Source: Rhodovulum sulfidophilum DSM 1374
GTDB lineage: Bacteria; Pseudomonadota; Alphaproteobacteria; Rhodobacterales; Rhodobacteraceae
Assembly: GCF_001633165.1 (NCBI RefSeq)
Contig: NZ_CP015418.1
Location: 1,674,001-1,738,000, forward strand
Direction of reading: 5' to 3'
Length of the DNA stretch: 64,000 nucleotides
The notes beneath the pieces were generated by a model that was not told where the DNA came from, made no database searches, and saw only the letters and a program-made list of their open reading frames with translations. A program made the translations under genes and the position numbers. The stretch's first letter is position 1. Each line of letters starts with the position of its first letter. This document shows, one piece after another, positions 61,587-64,000 of this stretch.

Positions 61587-61632
61587 TCGCTCATCGCGCC
61601 GCCCTTAGGACAGGGGCGGCGCTTTCCGTCCT

Positions 61633-61690
61633 GTCATGGGTATTTGATCCAAGAAGAAGCCCGATCGTGTCTTCTTCTTGGCGAAAATAC
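61633..61690. terminator. Large hairpin with dispersed repeat, copy 2
   Basis: GTATTT-GAT-CCAAGAAGAAG at 61640-61659 pairs with CTTCTTCTTGG-CGA-AAATAC at 61671-61690, broken only by a 3-base bulge. It lies between converging der and the TspO-like gene. The left arm is the second copy of the 28-bp repeat at 52888. Confidence 0.75.
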
Positions 61691-61735
61691 CTCCGGCATC
61701 GAATCCGACCGCGCAAGGCGGCCGGAGCGGGGCTT

Positions 61736-62440
61736 TCAGGTTGCGGCACGGACCGTCAGGAACCCGGCCAGCACGGCGCCCGCGAGGGCGGCAATGGCGA
61801 CCAGCGGTGCGGCGGTGATGTTGGCCATGGCGATGCCGATGAGCCCCCAGATCAGCGCCGCGCCATAAGCCGGGGCGCGGTCGAGCGGGAAGAGCACCGC
61901 GGCGCCGGTGATGAGCGCGCCGAGCAGTGCCAGGAAGGCCCATCCCGTTTCGCCGAAGAGGATGCCGTGGCCCGCGCCCAGAAGGCCGACCGAGACCCAG
62001 CTGGCCGCGGTCAGCCATCCCGCATAAAGCCCGACCGGCGCCTGCAGCCACCAGCGGTCGACGAGCGGCGTCTCGACCAGCGCCCAGATCGCCATGGCGG
62101 CCATCCACCACAACAGAAGCGAGGCCCAGACCGGCGAGAGCTGCGCGACCCCGATCCAGGCCGCGCCGGGGGCGAGCGACAGGATCAGCGGCACCCGGCA
62201 GGCTTCCCAGGCGCCGTCGCGGGCGCGGCGGAACAGCCCGAACCCGGCCGAGATCAGAAGCCAGACATAGATCACGCTCCAGATCGCGAAGGTATAGCCC
62301 GCGGGCTGCACCGGCGGATTGTTCTGCGGTATCGGAAACTGGTCGGGCGAAAAGCCCGAGAAGCCGCCCGGCATCAGCGCCGAGGCGACGAAGAATACCG
62401 TTGCGACAAAGACAAGTATCGCCTTCACAGGGTCGATCAT
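61736..62440 (-). CDS. TspO/MBR-like membrane protein
   Basis: A 234-residue protein with about seven hydrophobic segments, many Trp, and a [17 protein letters not shown] stretch that recalls the TspO motif. It is longer than classic TspO, which has five helices in 160 residues. Members bind porphyrins or cholesterol. It overlaps the serS stop by 4 bp, so the two are co-transcribed. The family call is moderate. Confidence 0.6.
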   Translation of the reverse strand: MIDPVKAILVFVATVFFVASALMPGGFSGFSPDQFPIPQNNPPVQPAGYTFAIWSVIYVWLLISAGFGLFRRARDGAWEACRVPLILSLAPGAAWIGVAQLSPVWASLLLWWMAAMAIWALVETPLVDRWWLQAPVGLYAGWLTAASWVSVGLLGAGHGILFGETGWAFLALLGALITGAAVLFPLDRAPAYGAALIWGLIGIAMANITAAPLVAIAALAGAVLAGFLTVRAAT

Positions 62441-63729
62441 GCCAGTTCTCCTTCAACTGTCAGCAGCGTCTTGCCGCCGAGCCAGGGTGCGAGCGCCTCG
62501 GGCAGGGCGACGGATCCGTCCTCGCGCTGGCCGTTTTCCAGCACCGCAATCAGGCATCGACCGACCGCAAGGCCCGAGCCGTTCAGGGTATGGACATATG
62601 CCGGTTTGCCGCCGCCGACGGGCCGGAAGCGCGCATTCATCCGCCGCGCCTGGAAATCGCCGCAATAGGAGACCGAGGAAATCTCGCGATAGGTGCCCTG
62701 TCCGGGCAGCCAGACTTCAAGGTCATGGGTGCGCCGCGCGCCGAAGCCCGTGTCTCCGGTGCAGAGCGTCATCGTGCGGTAGGGCAGGCCTAGCCGCTCG
62801 AGGATGCCCTGGGCACAGCCGGTCATCCGCTCGAGTTCGTCAAGTCCCTGCTCGGGATGCACGATCGACACCATCTCGACCTTCTCGAACTGGTGCTGGC
62901 GCAGCATGCCCGCGGTGTCGCGCCCGGCGGATCCGGCCTCGGAGCGGAAGCAGAGCGAATGCGCGGTCAGCCGGCGCGGCAGGTCGGCCTCTTCCAGCAG
63001 GGTGTCGTTGACGGTGTTGGTCAGCGTCACTTCCGAGGTCGGGATCAACCACCAGCCCTCGCGGGTCTGATAGCTGTCCTCGCCGAATTTCGGCAGCTGG
63101 CCGGTGCCGTACATCATCTCTTCGCGGACCAGCACCGGCGCGTTGACCTCGGTCAGCCCGTTCTCGGTGACATGGGTGTCCAGCATGAACTGCGCCAGAG
63201 CCCGGTGGATGCGCGCCACGGCCCCCTTCAGCACCACGAAGCGCGCGCCCGACAGCTTGGCCGCGGTCTCGAAATCCATGCCCGCGGCGACGCCCGGCAG
63301 CTGGTAATGCTCTTTCGCGGCAAAGCCCGGGTCGGGCGGGGTGCCCCAGCGGTGACGCTCGACATTGTCGGCCTCGTCGGCGCCGTCGGGCACGTCGGCC
63401 AGCGGCAGGTTCGGCAGGCTCATCAGCATGTCCTGAAGACGCCTGTCCTCGGCCTTGGCCTCTTCGTCGAGCCGGGCGATCTCGTCCTTCTTCTCGGCCA
63501 CCAGCGCGCGCAGGCGCTCGAATTCGGCCTCGTCGCCCCGGGCCTTGGCGGCGCCGACCTCCTTCGAGGCAGCGTTGCGCGCGGCCTGGGCCTCTTCGGC
63601 GGCGGTGATCTTCGCGCGGCGGGCCTCGTCGAGCGCAAGGATCGCGGGCGAGACCGGCGCCAGCCCGCGGCGCGCCATGGCGGCGTCGAAAGCGTCGGGT
63701 GTCTCGCGGATGGCGCGGATGTCGTGCAT
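62437..63729 (-). CDS. serS: Serine-tRNA ligase
   Basis: A 430-residue class II synthetase. It has the N-terminal coiled coil (about 30-100, with [20 protein letters not shown]), motif 2 in [18 protein letters not shown] and motif 3 near [17 protein letters not shown]. All class II motifs look sound. The start [20 protein letters not shown] is canonical. Confidence 0.95.
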   Translation of the reverse strand: MHDIRAIRETPDAFDAAMARRGLAPVSPAILALDEARRAKITAAEEAQAARNAASKEVGAAKARGDEAEFERLRALVAEKKDEIARLDEEAKAEDRRLQDMLMSLPNLPLADVPDGADEADNVERHRWGTPPDPGFAAKEHYQLPGVAAGMDFETAAKLSGARFVVLKGAVARIHRALAQFMLDTHVTENGLTEVNAPVLVREEMMYGTGQLPKFGEDSYQTREGWWLIPTSEVTLTNTVNDTLLEEADLPRRLTAHSLCFRSEAGSAGRDTAGMLRQHQFEKVEMVSIVHPEQGLDELERMTGCAQGILERLGLPYRTMTLCTGDTGFGARRTHDLEVWLPGQGTYREISSVSYCGDFQARRMNARFRPVGGGKPAYVHTLNGSGLAVGRCLIAVLENGQREDGSVALPEALAPWLGGKTLLTVEGELA

Positions 63730-63769
63730 GTCTTGTCCTCGGGTGGTCTGGGTCTCTGTCTTGGGGCGG

Positions 63770-64000
63770 TTATGCCCGATCCTGAGGGGCGACGTAAGAG
63801 GCCGGATCGGCGCGCCACCTGGCGCATTCCCGGTCGAATGCTGTCTGGCTCAGGGCCTCGGACGGCCAGTGAGGCGGTCGTATGATCGGCCCGATTAGGA
63901 CGACTGTTCCATCACCGAAGCAGCGTTCGAGATCGAGGGTCCCGATATGATGTGCGCCGAGGATGCAATCGCGGAAGGCGAGCCCCTGATGGATCGTCGC
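63770..64000 (-). CDS. Unknown protein, C-terminal part only
   Basis: A frame on the minus strand stays open from the window edge to a TAA at 63770 (77 codons), upstream of serS in the same direction. It contains short hydrophobic and acidic runs ([36 protein letters not shown]). Third-position GC is lower than in neighbours. I recognise no family. Confidence 0.4.
   Translation of the reverse strand, partial: ATIHQGLAFRDCILGAHHIGTLDLERCFGDGTVVLIGPIIRPPHWPSEALSQTAFDRECARWRADPASYVAPQDRA

Overview
This window is a high-GC stretch of an alphaproteobacterial chromosome, most likely from the Rhodobacterales. The support is a C4-pathway 5-aminolevulinate synthase (hemA), an F1-only ATP synthase operon (atpHAGDC without the Fo genes), a ScfR-type short-chain acyl regulator, FNR-type boxes, and the block yfgM-like/bamB/der. 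I cannot name a genus from sequence alone. Most of the window is ordinary vertically inherited chromosome with tightly packed operons. Mobile or decayed DNA occurs at four places: an IS5-family element at about 1140-1978, an ABC ATPase pseudogene just before it, a dead IS5-like transposase after tRNA-Thr (22480-23143), and a 157-bp MITE-like element after the ATP synthase operon (32902-33058).

Left part (1-22.3 kb). The tail of a dihydropyrimidinase gene is followed by a shredded ABC transporter ATPase gene cut off by the insertion sequence. Next comes a coherent carboxylate-use module. On the minus strand are a Tat-exported binding protein, livH/M/G/F-type transporter genes and acetyl-CoA synthetase. 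Divergent on the plus strand are a ScfR-like regulator, a single-domain response regulator, a small membrane protein and a histidine kinase whose sensor is a sodium/solute symporter domain (CrbS-like). Downstream are an orphan FliM-like protein, a small phosphatase/rhodanese-like protein, a DksA/TraR-type zinc-finger protein behind an FNR-like box, a degenerate FadJ-like protein, GapR and an iron-type permease.

Middle part (22-44 kb). tRNA-Thr, the IS remnant, clpA, gloB and a methyltransferase precede atpHAGDC with its strong terminator. A gene-poor patch with the MITE follows. Then come a VWA (CoxE-like) protein, a DUF2927-type lipoprotein, a GNAT acetyltransferase, two identical tRNA-Asp genes, an M20 dipeptidase, an exported protein, hemA with a long leader and FNR-like box, a RodZ-like protein and ispG. 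Two perfect palindromes separate ispG from the convergent dsb cluster.

Right part (44-64 kb). One operon encodes an M48 protease, a DsbA paralogue lacking both catalytic cysteines, and a normal DsbA. It is followed by an aminotransferase with a RarD-type transporter, a LOG-family hydrolase, a LysM protein and an Atm1-type exporter. An RND efflux pair, the yfgM-like/bamB/der block, a TspO-like membrane protein, serS and the 3' part of an unknown gene complete the window. Convergent gene ends carry recurring hairpin sequences, one of which has a near-identical copy about 9 kb away.
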